Assembly (NCBI GenBank): GCA_963693365.1
Contig: CAVNZM010000009.1
Span: forward strand, 10,602,001 to 10,666,000
Source of the DNA: Amoebidium appalachense
Lineage: Eukaryota > Ichthyosporea
Reading direction: 5' to 3'
Length of the DNA: 64,000 bases
Shown here: positions 32,155 through 45,420 of the stretch, in pieces
Position numbering within the stretch: the stretch's first letter is position 1
How the letters are laid out: each line of letters starts with the position of its first letter
Made by a program: the position numbers and the translations under genes
The notes under the pieces: model-generated
Database searches by the model: none
The model's input: the letters and a program-made list of their open reading frames with translations, nothing else
What the model was told of the DNA's origin: nothing

Positions 32155-35100
32155 TTTATCCTTCTTCTTCTGGAATGCTCGGACACTGGGCCCCCAAAAG
32201 GGCCTCCCCCCCGGGACACTCGACGATAAAATCAGCTACATACAACAACAGACAAACAACCACACGTTTACAGTGATTTGCGAAACACAGTTTAAAAACC
32301 ACCACAAATTCAACTCTACATTGGTCGACACATCCACACACCCCGGTTACGCGAAAAACCGAGGCATTATTGTACTTGCCGCACCACACGTGAGAGTGAA
32401 GTGCAAACCGGTAGCAAAAACGGAATTCTCGGTTTCTATAGAGTTTCTTTCTAATGTTTTTACTTTTGTATATTACCCACCATCTATGTCGGTTGTCGAA
32501 TTGACTCACGAGTTGTCACAGTTACCAATGTCCACTGTTATTTTAGGTGATTTTAACACGCGACTCCACCACACAGACACACTGCAAGTGAGTGTCGGGT
32601 ACCCATCTAAGCCCCCGGAGCGTGCTATCCCTTTAGCAAGGTATGTCCAAAGTCACACTTTGCGGTTCCCTCAAATATCCCATGCCCACAACACCGACTG
32701 GGGAGTGGCCTTTTGGCCATCAACCATGTCAAAACTCTCTCTCCCTCCTAACCTCTCTAGGTCATCTGACCACTCTCCTATCCTTTTCCTACCTAAGATC
32801 TCCCTTGATCTGCTCCCCCCTCCCCCTCCCACCTTTCGCCTCCGTCTATCCCAGCTTAAGTCACAGTGGGGTAGAGTTGATGTATGTGTATGCTATGCTA
32901 CGAAACACCCTATATATATGCGCCTATTAGAATCTGCACAAGCCAGGCCAGATTCACATCTCGTACTAGATACATGCACTAACTTTATTGTTGATGATTT
33001 GATAGATCTCGGTGATTATGCTGGCGGTGGTAGGAAGGAATACCCCGATGCTCTCTTGTTACCAAACACCACTCCCGCTAGACTAGGTGAACCCCTGTCT
33101 CAAAAGGAAAGCTTGCGCCGGCTTGCTAGTATGAATCGATTTGGCCCCCCTGCTCGTATTATTGGTGATACCACTGGAGACCCCCTCATAGACTCTGATA
33201 AGTATTTCTCGGAACTGTTTAAAGATAGGACCCCCGCTCAGAAACCTATTGTGTGGCCTGTAGACCCATCTATCCCCATAGAATCGATCCTCCCCTTTTT
33301 CAGTCCCGATGCCATATGGTCTGTGATATCTAGTTATAGCTCTAGTAAGTCTTGTGGACCTGATGGACTCCCTGCTGGGTTTCTTAAAATCCTTGTTCCC
33401 TCCTACCCACAAAAGGAAAGTGATCGTGCTATTAAACCTGATCTTACTATCATGTTAAGCTCTCTCTTTTCTTGGTGTGTTAAATGTGGACATGTCCCGT
33501 CATCTTGGTTAGATACCTTAGTGATCCCCATAGTTAAGAAGGACTCTGAGGGCCCCATATCATCCTTTCGCCCCATTACACTAACCCAGGTTGTTCGTAG
33601 ATTCTTTGAAGCTTGCTTACTTAGGTTATTTGCACATCACCCTAGGTTTCAATCTATTCTTCACATACACCCATGCCAATCCGCTTTTCGTAAAAACAAT
33701 TCATGTTATGTTCAAATAATGGCACTGCACGATTCTATGCAAGTTGGTGCACAATATGTTGGCTTTATTGATTGGAAAACTGCTTACGATTCTGTCTCCC
33801 CTGGTCTCCTATGGGAAAAGCTTGCTGCACGGGGTGTACCACACTGCATTGGTGTTCTGTTAGAAGCACTCTTGTCTCAAACCTATGGTAGAGCTGTGGT
33901 TAATGGGCATCTTTCATATGGTTTTGCTCGTACTAGAGGTCTCTTGCAGGGTTCATTGCTTAGCCCCTTTTTGTTTAACCTATTTATAGATGATTTGGCT
34001 GTCAAGATTTACGCCGAAAACGATGACCCTATTAATAACTTTCCGCCTGCACTTCTCTATGCTGATGATCTGTCCCTCCTTGCCCGTACCCCTAGACGCC
34101 TGCAAAGATTGTTCGATGTAGTGTCAGAGTGGTGCAAGGCAAACCTTATGATCCTTAACATAGACAAATGTGGTGTTCTTGTACCTGATATAGCTAACAA
34201 TTTACACACATTTACATTATCATCTAAACCTGTACCTATAGTTCCAGAATACAAATATCTTGGTGTTCCGGTTGATTCTGTTGGTGTTATGTTTCCCCAT
34301 ATGGTCGAAAAGAGGGTAGAGTTGGCTCGTAAGCGGTTAGCTTTCTTCTCGGCTAATATTTTTAAAGACACACCCCTCCATCCTTCTATTAGACTTACAT
34401 TTATTCGCACTTTTGTCTTCCCGGCATGTGAATATGGTTTACCCCTTCTCGCCGCTTGGATCAAGAAAGAGAGAACTAGAGCGCTTAAACCCTTGGCAAA
34501 TTTCCTTGAAGCAGAAGTTGCCTCCTTTCTATCTAACAACTGTTGTAAACCTGGGCCTGTAACGCTCTCGATATATGGTCTGGTCCCAATAGCTGCTAGA
34601 GTATCCTATCTCGCGCTGAAATTCAATAAGCACATAAGCCGCTTAAAGAAGTATTTGCCCTCCCACCCTCTCTTCTCTATCCGACCTGTCCCCTCCTCAC
34701 CTCTCCCCTCTTTCCTCCCCTCTCTCTCCCCTTCTCCCCTGGGCACAAATACAAATAAACCCCGCAATAGTGTGTGTGTGACTTTGGACTGCCACTTACT
34801 TATTAAACATGTACACAATCACAAGATAATCACGCAATATAACAAATGGAAAAAGATACCACACGACACTAGACCCGATGAAAGCATACACCTTGAAAAA
34901 CTAAGCCTTATGTCTCGTTTTATATATACTGACCGCCTCAACCATATTGCCAAATATGGCACTCGCAAGTGTATAACACCTAAATACATATTACCTTCCT
35001 GTAGAACTGGTCTTTCTCTAGCTGATGGTATTATTGATCAATTACCACGCTTTTACTGTACACGTGCTATACAGTGGAGATCTAATAAGTATAAGGTGGC

Positions 35101-35341
35101 ATCATTTGCATGCCCAAACAACACACACACACACCAGTTTAACCGGTCATGTATCGCCAAATGTAGTTTGATAGACCACATAATACCGCAACACACACAC
35201 GTCACATTCACAACAGACACCCAGAAAGATAGCCTACCTGTAAATTACAACATCCTTGATTTTATACTAAACACGCGTAACTACGACCTGTTTATTAGAT
35301 GTATTGATTGGCTTGAGAAACACATCACTACAAAATTATAG
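32147..35341 (+). CDS. LINE ORF2: apurinic endonuclease and reverse transcriptase
   Basis: 1064 aa, intact. The N-terminal AP-endonuclease domain shows the expected metal and catalytic residues: FFWNARTL (N10), ICETQF (E46), LGDFNTR (D135, N137) and RSSDHSPI (S207-D208-H209). The reverse transcriptase domain has SSFRPITL (about 472), QSAFRKNNS (511), FIDWKTAYDSV (catalytic D542), GLLQGSLLSPFLFNLFIDD (598) and LLYADDLSLLA (YADD 638-641), then the thumb-like YKYLGVPVDS. The enzyme nicks target DNA and copies its own RNA at the nick. No RNase H domain follows. The start overlaps the ORF1 stop in another frame. Confidence 0.93.
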   Translation: MPNLSFFFWNARTLGPQKGLPPGTLDDKISYIQQQTNNHTFTVICETQFKNHHKFNSTLVDTSTHPGYAKNRGIIVLAAPHVRVKCKPVAKTEFSVSIEFLSNVFTFVYYPPSMSVVELTHELSQLPMSTVILGDFNTRLHHTDTLQVSVGYPSKPPERAIPLARYVQSHTLRFPQISHAHNTDWGVAFWPSTMSKLSLPPNLSRSSDHSPILFLPKISLDLLPPPPPTFRLRLSQLKSQWGRVDVCVCYATKHPIYMRLLESAQARPDSHLVLDTCTNFIVDDLIDLGDYAGGGRKEYPDALLLPNTTPARLGEPLSQKESLRRLASMNRFGPPARIIGDTTGDPLIDSDKYFSELFKDRTPAQKPIVWPVDPSIPIESILPFFSPDAIWSVISSYSSSKSCGPDGLPAGFLKILVPSYPQKESDRAIKPDLTIMLSSLFSWCVKCGHVPSSWLDTLVIPIVKKDSEGPISSFRPITLTQVVRRFFEACLLRLFAHHPRFQSILHIHPCQSAFRKNNSCYVQIMALHDSMQVGAQYVGFIDWKTAYDSVSPGLLWEKLAARGVPHCIGVLLEALLSQTYGRAVVNGHLSYGFARTRGLLQGSLLSPFLFNLFIDDLAVKIYAENDDPINNFPPALLYADDLSLLARTPRRLQRLFDVVSEWCKANLMILNIDKCGVLVPDIANNLHTFTLSSKPVPIVPEYKYLGVPVDSVGVMFPHMVEKRVELARKRLAFFSANIFKDTPLHPSIRLTFIRTFVFPACEYGLPLLAAWIKKERTRALKPLANFLEAEVASFLSNNCCKPGPVTLSIYGLVPIAARVSYLALKFNKHISRLKKYLPSHPLFSIRPVPSSPLPSFLPSLSPSPLGTNTNKPRNSVCVTLDCHLLIKHVHNHKIITQYNKWKKIPHDTRPDESIHLEKLSLMSRFIYTDRLNHIAKYGTRKCITPKYILPSCRTGLSLADGIIDQLPRFYCTRAIQWRSNKYKVASFACPNNTHTHQFNRSCIAKCSLIDHIIPQHTHVTFTTDTQKDSLPVNYNILDFILNTRNYDLFIRCIDWLEKHITTKL

Positions 35342-35361
35342 CGCACGCGCACACACACACA

Positions 35362-35414
<53 letters not shown>

Positions 35415-35446
35415 CCAGCTGATACCGAGTGTCCCGAGGGGAGCCC

Positions 35447-35489
<43 letters not shown>

Positions 35490-35684
35490 GGGGAACCCCA
35501 ACTAATTGATTTCTCCTTGTAGTCTTTATGGTGTCTCGTAGAGAAAGTAAACCCTGATATATAGTCACCACCCGACATCTATGTACGTGATCATGATATA
35601 CCGCTGAGGGGATATTCCGAGCAAAACCCCCCCCCCATACCTGAGACTGGTTCTCTTTGCCTCGAGTAAACAGCGTAAACCCCA

Positions 35685-37011
35685 TTGTAATATCAATTAG
35701 ATTATTTATATGTGTGTACACGGATCCACCCACTCAGGGAGAGACGTGTACATGTTTGTGTGTACATAAATATCTCTGGTTATAGTTATACTATTACTAT
35801 CTTGTTTGTTGATCTGTGCTCTCTTTTCCTTTCTCTTTCTCCTTCCTTATTTTCTTTTCTTTCTCTCCTTGTCTTCATGTGTATAATCGTATTTCTTTTC
35901 TACTAATATATGTTAGGTAGATTTGTGTTACGTAATATGTGTTGATTGGACGGTAAAATACTTAGGCTACACTTAGAATAGCATGTGTGATTAGACTTCA
36001 TTAATTTACTTTAGTTTTCATGTGTTGCCGGGCTTTAACCAATCATCAAGGTTAAGTGTGATATGTCTGAGTCTTTGCAGTGTGTCATAGGTTAGAACTT
36101 CCTTGATGATGACACGAGTTGATCTTAACTAGTGTCTGTGTCCTATCATGTACGTCTCCGCGTACCAGATCTCTCTGAAAGCAATTGGTTCTTAGTGATT
36201 GGTTTCTATTAGAGATAGATCTGATTTCCGATTGGTCGAAAATCATGTATGAATTAGACTTAGAGGAATTTAAGGTATTTATTCGGAGATCAAAATAAAT
36301 TGAGTTCAGTCGTGTCTAAACATTGATATCTGTTGTGTACATACACTGCTCCGATCGTTCCGTGTTTTGTTGTTGTGTGTTTGTGGTGTTTTCACACTGC
36401 ACCACTGTGTCTCTGCCTACATCCCAAATACTTATACAATTTTACAGGCAAGCAGGGGAAGAAAACCAAAACGGAAGAAGCACACAACGACGGTTGCCTC
36501 GGAAGACTCGGAACATGACGGTAGCCAGCGATGATATATATAAAAGAAAACACTAGTGTATGTGTGACGTGTTGGTGGCTAATATTTTATACTGGGGCCC
36601 ACCCAGATAAACACAAGGCATGAACATCTTGTGGACAGATTTATAGACTGGTGGTCAACCAGTTAAGACACGGGGAAGTTACGTCCCGAGGACTAGGTTT
36701 AGAATGGCAGTCAACCAGCACGCCATGGCTATAGAAATTTATTTATACTGGGACGCCATCCCAGTTCGACATATACATAAGTCGAATATCAAAGAAAACC
36801 AATTTAAATGGTGGTGTATAAATAAACGACGGATGGTGCCAGAAAGAATTCCCCACTGAAGATGCACACACTGAAGATCGATGAAGACAGCAGTAGACTT
36901 TCGTTGGGAGGTGTCCCTACACGGTGATGTGTAGACCACTGGCCAGGGCCCCAACCTACTTGAAGACCACTGTAGATGAAGGGGGGGGGGGGGGGGGGGG
37001 GGCACACTCAG
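35685..37011. other. AT-rich spacer with hairpin-forming segments
   Basis: No convincing gene. A stretch at about 35909-36345 looks LTR-like (TGTTAGGTAG start, ATTTAAGG and AAATAAATT motifs) but has no partner. 36640-36800 contains several short perfect hairpins: ACTGGT/ACCAGT, ACTGGGA/TCCCAGT and TTCGAC/GTCGAA. A G-run lies at 36979-37002. Confidence 0.3.
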
Positions 37012-38034
37012 TCACGAAGACTGGGGGATGCACGGTGCTGTTCGAGGGAGGGCCCAGGCACTGGCCTTGGTGAAGATGTCGGCCACGTTGTCCTTGGTGG
37101 ACACGTAGGTGACGACCACATCCCCACTCTTGATGTAGTCCTTCGTGTTGTGGTACCGGACGGCAAAGTGTTTGGTCCGGTGCTTGATGCTGTTGGTGTG
37201 CAGGAGGGCAATGGTGGGTTGATTGTCACAATAGACGGGGGTGGGGTTGGTCATCGGGTAGCCGAGTTCACGGAGGAGATCACGGTGCCAGATGACGTTT
37301 TTTTGCAGGGCACGTGCTGTTCGGACGGAGGAGGAGGACCCGGACCCAGAGCCGATGAGACCTTCACTGATCTCTGCAGCTCGGATGTCACTGATTAGAC
37401 GTTTGTAGGTCTCGTAGCTGATGTTACGACGGAAGTAGTCGGCAATCATGGCCTGGATGTCGGAACAAACTAACTTACGGTTCTTCTTGAGGTGGATGAC
37501 TCGGAAGAAGTTATCAACCATGGTCTTGTGAGGGATGGGCTCTTCGAGGATGTGCAGGGTAGTGCACAGACGGCCCCGGGCGTGCCATGGTGAGGTAGGT
37601 CGTAACGGTCTTGAAGTCCTTGAGTTCAAGCTCATGGTAGTCGAGGAGGATTTGACGAGCACGATCTTCACGTTCAGCCGCATAGGTCATGCGGAGGTTG
37701 TGGAAAGCTTGGGCAGGTGACACATCATCGTGGATTTGACCAGAGTTATACAGCTCATCATTCGAGACGAGTTGAGTAAACATCTGTTCAAGGAAGTTGG
37801 AAGCCTCGGTGTAGGCCTCCTCAGTGTCATAGCCATGCCACTCGTTCTCGTCGGAAGGGTCGACCCACTCGGGGCCTTGATGACGGGCACTAACTTGGCC
37901 GCGGTGGTAGTACGTAGGTCCTGGAAGATGACGGGTTCCCACTCATAATAGGTGAGACGTTTGCCGGACTTCTTGTCCGTGGTGTCCTCCCCTCTCCAGG
38001 GGGTGAGGTTGAGGTACGCAGGTTTCTCCGACAT
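37012..38034 (-). pseudogene. Copia-type Gag fused to the RNase H end of Pol, frameshifted
   Basis: Reads on the minus strand from ATG 38034 (MSEKPAYLNLTPWRGED). A frame change near 37925 leads to EWVDPSDENEWHGYDTEEAY and NLRMTYAAERED, a Gag-like helical region. A second change near 37570 leads to EEPIPHKTMVDNFFRVIH and an Ile/Arg-rich stretch, then a Gly-Ser linker. This joins directly to a copia RNase H tail: WHRDLLRELGYP, YCDNQPTIALLHTN, HRTKHFAVRYHN and DNVADIFTKA. Protease, integrase and reverse transcriptase are absent, so a large internal deletion joined the two ends. The two frameshifts indicate a dead copy or sequencing error. Confidence 0.75.
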
Positions 38035-38115
38035 GGTGATCAATCAGTCAGATGATGCGCGAGAGAGGAATCAGATCGGTATTCAAATTTGAATATTTTT
38101 GATTGCAGCTAGAGT

Positions 38116-38306
38116 ATGTGTTGCGAGAGCGTGCGAAAACGGGCCTTTAACCTGTTGTTTTGTACGGGTCTAAGGGAGCAGAGTGCACAGAGGTGTCATG
38201 TAAAACACGACTAACACCGTGAATAAAGAGAGGGCAATCGGAGTTGTTCACGAGACATTTGAAATCTGTATGTGTTGTGAGAGCGTGCGAAAATGGGCCT
38301 TTAACC
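38116..38306 (-). repeat. Duplicated leader plus partial LTR
   Basis: The leader segment (minus sense GGTTAAAGGCCC...GCTCTCGCAACACATA) occurs at 38116-38152 and again at 38268-38306. Between the two leaders lies a ~115-bp LTR end (38153-38267). This is a tandem duplication across the LTR/leader junction of the copia element. Confidence 0.75.
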
Positions 38307-39177
38307 TGTTGTTTTGTATGGGTCTAAGGGAGCAGAGTGCACAGAGGTGTCATGTAAAACACGACTAACACAATAAAGAGAGGGCAATCGGAGTTGTTCA
38401 CGAGACATTGAAAGATTTCAAACAACAATGGATCCTTTATTGTGCTCTCAGGTTCTTTTTTTTTTGAACTTGCGACTTATCATCTTATCACAACTAAAGA
38501 GGGAGAACCAATCGGTTCTATCAGAAGATAGAAAAACTCATTCCGACAGAGCATACGCATTCCAACTTCCGACTTAACTAGAGTTTAAAAACTCGTACTT
38601 AAATAAATTAAGTAATTACTTATACATCTAGTCACTATTAACTCACATATATATTTATATTCGTCTCTATAAAGAAACTCGTTTAAATACATATATCTCC
38701 TAATAGTCGACACTCTCAAAGTGAAGACACATTGCAATAAACCGAATTCCATATGTATCTATTGTCCAATCACAACACATATATTTATAGACAGGAATGC
38801 ACAACACCGTGACGATCTACAGATGTACTCGCTCGCGACTATTGGCGAGCCATCCTATTGAGAACAAAACTAAGCCATTTTGAAATAAAAGAAAGACAAC
38901 GAATGTAGCTAGCCAATCACGCTACCTCTCAGATAAACAGAGGAGAGCAAACAGAAATAAAATACAATAAGTTCTTATCAGGCAAGAGAGCCAGGTGTGC
39001 ACAGATCTACAGAAATCCGTGCTCACAGAAACAAGGGAGAGAGAGATAGGGGGGGGGGGGGGGGGGGGGAGACAGAGAGAGAGAGAGAGAGAGAAAAGAG
39101 AAAAAATACAAACAAAGCTAAGACACATACATACTTCGAAAGGCTCTTGCTGTCATACGTAGTGACGTATTCCAACA
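38307..39177 (-). mobile_element. LTR of the copia-type element (copy 1)
   Basis: 871 bp with TGTTG...CAACA termini. In the minus-strand sense it starts TGTTGGAATACG, a common LTR start. It is followed (minus sense) by the leader and the Gag ATG at 38034, so it is probably the 5' LTR. About 90% similar by eye to 39569-40508. Contains a GTGCACAGAT...TGTGC hairpin region and a G-run/(GA)n insert. Confidence 0.8.
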
Positions 39178-39568
39178 GGAACTCGCACAGCAAATACGTG
39201 AGATGGGAAACCCCGAGCCAGATGACAGGGTGCGTAGATGTGACCCCCCATCCCAAGCCCTGGCGTTTGACTTTACAAATGAAAGGTGGGTTTGCAAACC
39301 AGTTGTGGGCCACCTGCTGGGCAAGCTGTTGCTCCACAACCCAGACGGCTCTAGCAAGGGACAAAAGCTAAATCTGTCCACCGACATATGCGAAAACCTT
39401 GATACACAAACAAGAGAGTTCATGGTGTGGAGGCCCTTCAAAGATGGAGATCCCGAAGACGAGCTTCTGTGCAAAGACACTGTTCAAATGGGCCGCCGTC
39501 ATGCTCCCCGCCAGCCACCACCCATGGAAGCGCCCTCTTCGCATCCAAGGAAACGGCGCAAGATTTTT
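39178..39568 (+). CDS. Unassigned ORF segment trapped between two LTRs
   Basis: This 391-bp stretch is unique sequence between two direct LTR copies and is open throughout on the plus strand. It contains ELAQQIREMGNPEPDDRV, FDFTNERWVCKPVVGHLLGK, DGSSKGQKLNLSTDICENL, EFMVWRPFKDGDPEDELLCK and a basic end RKRRKIF. The first ATG is at 39203. Composition and codon use look like real protein rather than repeat. It is antisense to the LTR element, so it may be a captured host exon or part of an unrelated gene split by LTR insertion. No family recognised. Confidence 0.4.
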
Positions 39569-40320
39569 TGTTGTTTTGTACGGGTCTAAGGGAGCAGAGT
39601 GCACAGAGGTGTCATGTAAAACACGACTAACACAATAAAGAGAGGGCAATCGGAGTTGTTTACGACACATGAATGATTTCAAACAACAACTGACCTTTTA
39701 TTGTGCTCTCGGGTCTTTTTGTACTTGCAACTTATCATCTTACTAGTATCTCAACTAAAAGGGGAGAACCAATCGGTTCTATCAGATGATAGAAAAACAC
39801 ATGCCGACAGAGCATACGCATTCCAACTTCCGACCTAACTGAAGCTTAGAAACTCTTACTTAAATGACTTAAGAATTAATTATGATCTTGTCACTATTAA
39901 TACACATATATATTTATACTCGTCTCTATAAAGAAACACATAAAAGTACATATATTTCCTAATAGTCGACACTCTCAAAGTGAAGACACGTTACGATAAA
40001 CCGAATTCGATACATCTCTATTGTGTCCAATCATAACACGTATATTAATAGACAGGAATGCACAGCACGATCTATAGATGTACTCACTCGCGACTATTGG
40101 TGAGTCATTTTATTGTGAACTAAAACTAAGCCACTTTGAACTAAAACAAAGACAACGAATATAGCTAGCCAATCACGCTACCTCTCAGATAACCAGAGGA
40201 GAGCAAACACAGATAAAATACTTTGGCAATAAGTTCTATCAGGCAAGAGAGCCAGGTGTGCACAGATCTACAGATATCTGTGCACACAGAAACAAGGGAG
40301 AGAGTACTAGTAGTAAGATA

Positions 40321-40388
<68 letters not shown>

Positions 40389-40508
40389 AGAAAGGGGGAG
40401 AGGGGGGAGAGCACAAAGAAGGAGAGCAGACACGAATACAAACAAAGCTTAGACACATACATACTTCAAGACTCTTGCTGTCCTACGTACTAGTGACGTA
40501 TTCCAACA
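39569..40508 (-). mobile_element. LTR of the copia-type element (copy 2)
   Basis: 940 bp, TGTTG...CAACA ends, colinear with 38307-39177. It keeps the perfect GTGTGCACAGAT/ATCTGTGCACAC palindrome near 40256-40290 and has a longer G-run (40322-40355). Flanking 5-mers (TTTTT and TTCAT) do not form a duplication. Confidence 0.8.
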
Positions 40509-40769
40509 TTCATAGCAGCCACGTGACTGGCTGTGTGGATAGTATTGCACCCAGTGGTGCAGCCACAGCTCGTCTAACCGCTGACCTGTGGGCCCGCAGC
40601 AAGCGTGTACCCACCGCACCAACTAGCCACTCCACTGTCTTGTGTCATCTTTCTCTTTCCCTGCCCCACCTCCGTCCTCTTTACTCAGACACACTGCCAA
40701 ACCATACCCAGACACAACTTGAGCCTCCCCCTCTCCCCTTCCCCTCCCCTCCCCCCTCCCCCCTCCCCT

Positions 40770-40801
<32 letters not shown>

Positions 40802-40975
40802 ATGGGAAGATGACACCCCCCCACTCTCTTTATGGCCTTCAACAACATGCCACTACACAAGCATATGATCCTTACAACCTAAGTCACACTCAAGCAGCCC
40901 GGACCTCACACTGCCCAACCCCTCCCCCTCCCCCCTCCCCCCAACTATGACTAACGGGGTTAGTCATAGTTGTTT

Positions 40976-41014
<39 letters not shown>

Positions 41015-41340
41015 GCAGAGGGAGGGGTTCCTGCCGGAGGGCCCACGGCCAGGAAGGGAGGGTAGGGGGGTTGGTATTACCAGGACCCCGGCACGTGACC
41101 GTTGGCAATTGTACGTGATGCTGTACATGCTTGTAACAGTAATTTAGAAAAAAACAAGGGAACGGGGGATAGCTTAAGCATTAGGGAGGGGCGGGACTCA
41201 GGGTTCAAATTTTTAAAATGCCATAGCAAAATGCCAGGTGTACACCGTGATCGGGTCTTTATAAATCTGTGCACAGTAACACGTGGAGGGGGGAGCCTCA
41301 TGGGGAATGTACTGGGTAAGGGGCGAGAGACCGAGAGCTA
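40509..41340. other. Spacer with a short repeat shared with 54060-54200
   Basis: 40620-40735 (CCACTCCACTGTCTTGTG...CTCCGTCCTCTTTACTCAGA...CAGACACAACTTGAGCCTCCC) is a diverged copy of 54085-54195 in PDCD4. C and G runs flank a perfect 13-bp palindrome at 40943-40971. No gene seen. Confidence 0.5.
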
Positions 41341-44017
<2,677 letters not shown>

Positions 44018-44401
44018 TCACATATCAAATTGAATCGATGCTGCCAGCAGATGACACATGGGGAGTGCACGTTCTCCCAACTTTCGATACATGTCTCTTT
44101 ATTAAACGGTTACGGAGAGAGTCACTTTCTCAGTGGTCGGAAACTCTTGAGACTTATCATACAAGGTATAAAGTGAACAGAATGATTCTCTATTTCCCAG
44201 CGAATAACCGTTCATTTCAATACCTATCCGGAGACACATATATATAGCGTCCGACGGCCCTGGCAGGGACACATCGACTTTGAGCTTGACACGGCCCACC
44301 ATGAGCTCAGTACTAGTGTCCGCATCTGCGTTACATACACTCAGGCTACTGCACACCGAGCAACTACAACTCATCATGATATGAACTCACAAATACAGTA
44401 G
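44018..44401 (+). CDS. Candidate two-exon 3' end of a plus-strand gene
   Basis: Possible exon 44018-44171 (acceptor CTGCCTTCAG; open frame includes MLPADDTWGVHVLPTFDTC and LRRESLSQWSETLETYH). An 84-95 nt intron with donor AAA|GTGAAC and acceptor CCTGGCAG follows, then exon 44267-44401 ending in TAG (GHIDFELDTAHHELSTSVRI). The phases join, and the gene would converge on the minus-strand gene ending at 44528. No homologue recognised, and splicing is guessed from motifs. Confidence 0.25.
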
Positions 44402-44527
44402 CGCTCGGTGTCAATAGCTCACATCACCGGATACATCACTGACTGAGATAGCCAGTGTTGAAATAGTAAACACATAAACAGCGGGCGTATGGTCTCTGGC
44501 CGGCCCAGCCCCTCCCAGGGGTCACGT

Positions 44528-45344
44528 CTAGTAGTCCTTGTGCCAGTCATCCCCGCCATATGCCTTCTCCTGCATCTGATGGGTATTGTGCCGCATCCTG
44601 GCAGCCTCCCCGGTACGGCCACCTACGGGCCTGTACTGCTTATTATGGTTGCGCATGTATATCTTAGCCTCGCTCTCCTCCTCAGGTCTGTACTGCTTCC
44701 CACCGTGGTTGCGCATTGATATCTTAGAGTCGGTCTCCTCCCCGCGATCCTCGGGCTTGTACTGCTTCCCGTCCCAGAGGCTCTTACTGAATGACGGAAT
44801 CTGCTCCATGGGCAGAGGTGTCACGCCCGGGTCCATAAAGGGGAAATCTCCCGTGTAGTAAGCTTCGCTCTCCATCACTCGCTTCTCATTCTGGTCCAAC
44901 GAGCAGTAATCACTACCGGTTGAGCGTGTATCGTCCATGGTGTCACATGACCCCAGCACTATCTCTCCACTGGGCAGCGTCTTGCCATACTTTGCGTGGC
45001 ACGAAGGAGTCCCGTCCTCGTCATCCCCACAGAAACCGCAGTTCAGGAACCCACACTGGTAGGCCCAGGCGTAGCCAAGAAACCTCATACCGTCCGGCAT
45101 CTCATCATACATGTTGTGGCCGAAAGTGTACAAAGAGTTGTCGGGGGAAGCACCCAGCCCTCGCACGGTTTACGCTCGTGGAAATTGGGTCGGATACCCA
45201 CGTGCAGTTCCGGTGGCCGTAGACGCTGGGATCGCAGGCCCAGCACTTGAGCAGGCAGTCGTCACACTCGGCACGCACGGGCGGCGCAAGCAGTGCCACG
45301 CATGCAGCCAGGGCGAAGACACGGAGTGAGCTGAAGGCACCCAT
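44528..45344 (-). pseudogene. Secreted Cys-rich protein with KQYRP repeats, frame broken
   Basis: ATG at 45344 opens a signal peptide (MGAFSSLRVFALAACVALLA, probable cleavage after PPVRA), then a Cys-rich start ECDDCLLKCWACDPSVYGHR. Around 45165-45180 the coding frame shifts by one: the downstream frame (LYTFGHNMYDEMPDGMRFLG, CGFLNCGFCGDDEDG) is open to TAG at 44528. The tail has three degenerate ~22-residue repeats: KQYKPEDRGEETDSKISMRN, KQYRPEEESEAKIYMRN and KQYRPVGGRTGEAARMRHN. Either a base was lost, or a small intron from TGG|GTATCC (45197) to TACCAG (about 45060) is spliced; the latter restores phase. No family recognised. TATAAA lies 75 nt upstream. Confidence 0.5.
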
Positions 45345-45413
45345 GGCGAACAATGTTTCTGCGACCCGTGTTTAAAGGTGATGTTTGGACCCGCAACTGA
45401 GCCTGCCACGCAA

Positions 45414-45420
45414 TTTATAC
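45414..45420 (-). promoter_or_regulatory. TATA box of the secreted-protein gene
   Basis: Minus-strand GTATAAATTG, about 75 nt upstream of the ATG at 45344. A second TTTAAA lies nearer at about 45371. Confidence 0.4.

Larger units (their letters stand above)
30890..35684 (+). mobile_element. Full-length APE-type LINE retrotransposon
   Basis: Non-LTR element with two overlapping intact ORFs and a 3' end shared with the truncated copy at 24549-25104. The 5' limit is set only by the end of the neighbouring solo LTR. The 3' UTR holds (CA)n (35350-35412), an A-run (35451-35488) and a ~195 bp unique tail ending GCGTAAACCCC. There is no terminal poly(A). No convincing target-site duplication was found. 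Both ORFs are open, so the copy may be recent. Confidence 0.85.

Noticed and set aside
38307-40508. A single complete LTR retrotransposon (LTR-interior-LTR)
   Set aside because: The interior is only 391 bp, lacks a primer site and polypurine tract, and the outer flanks show no target duplication.
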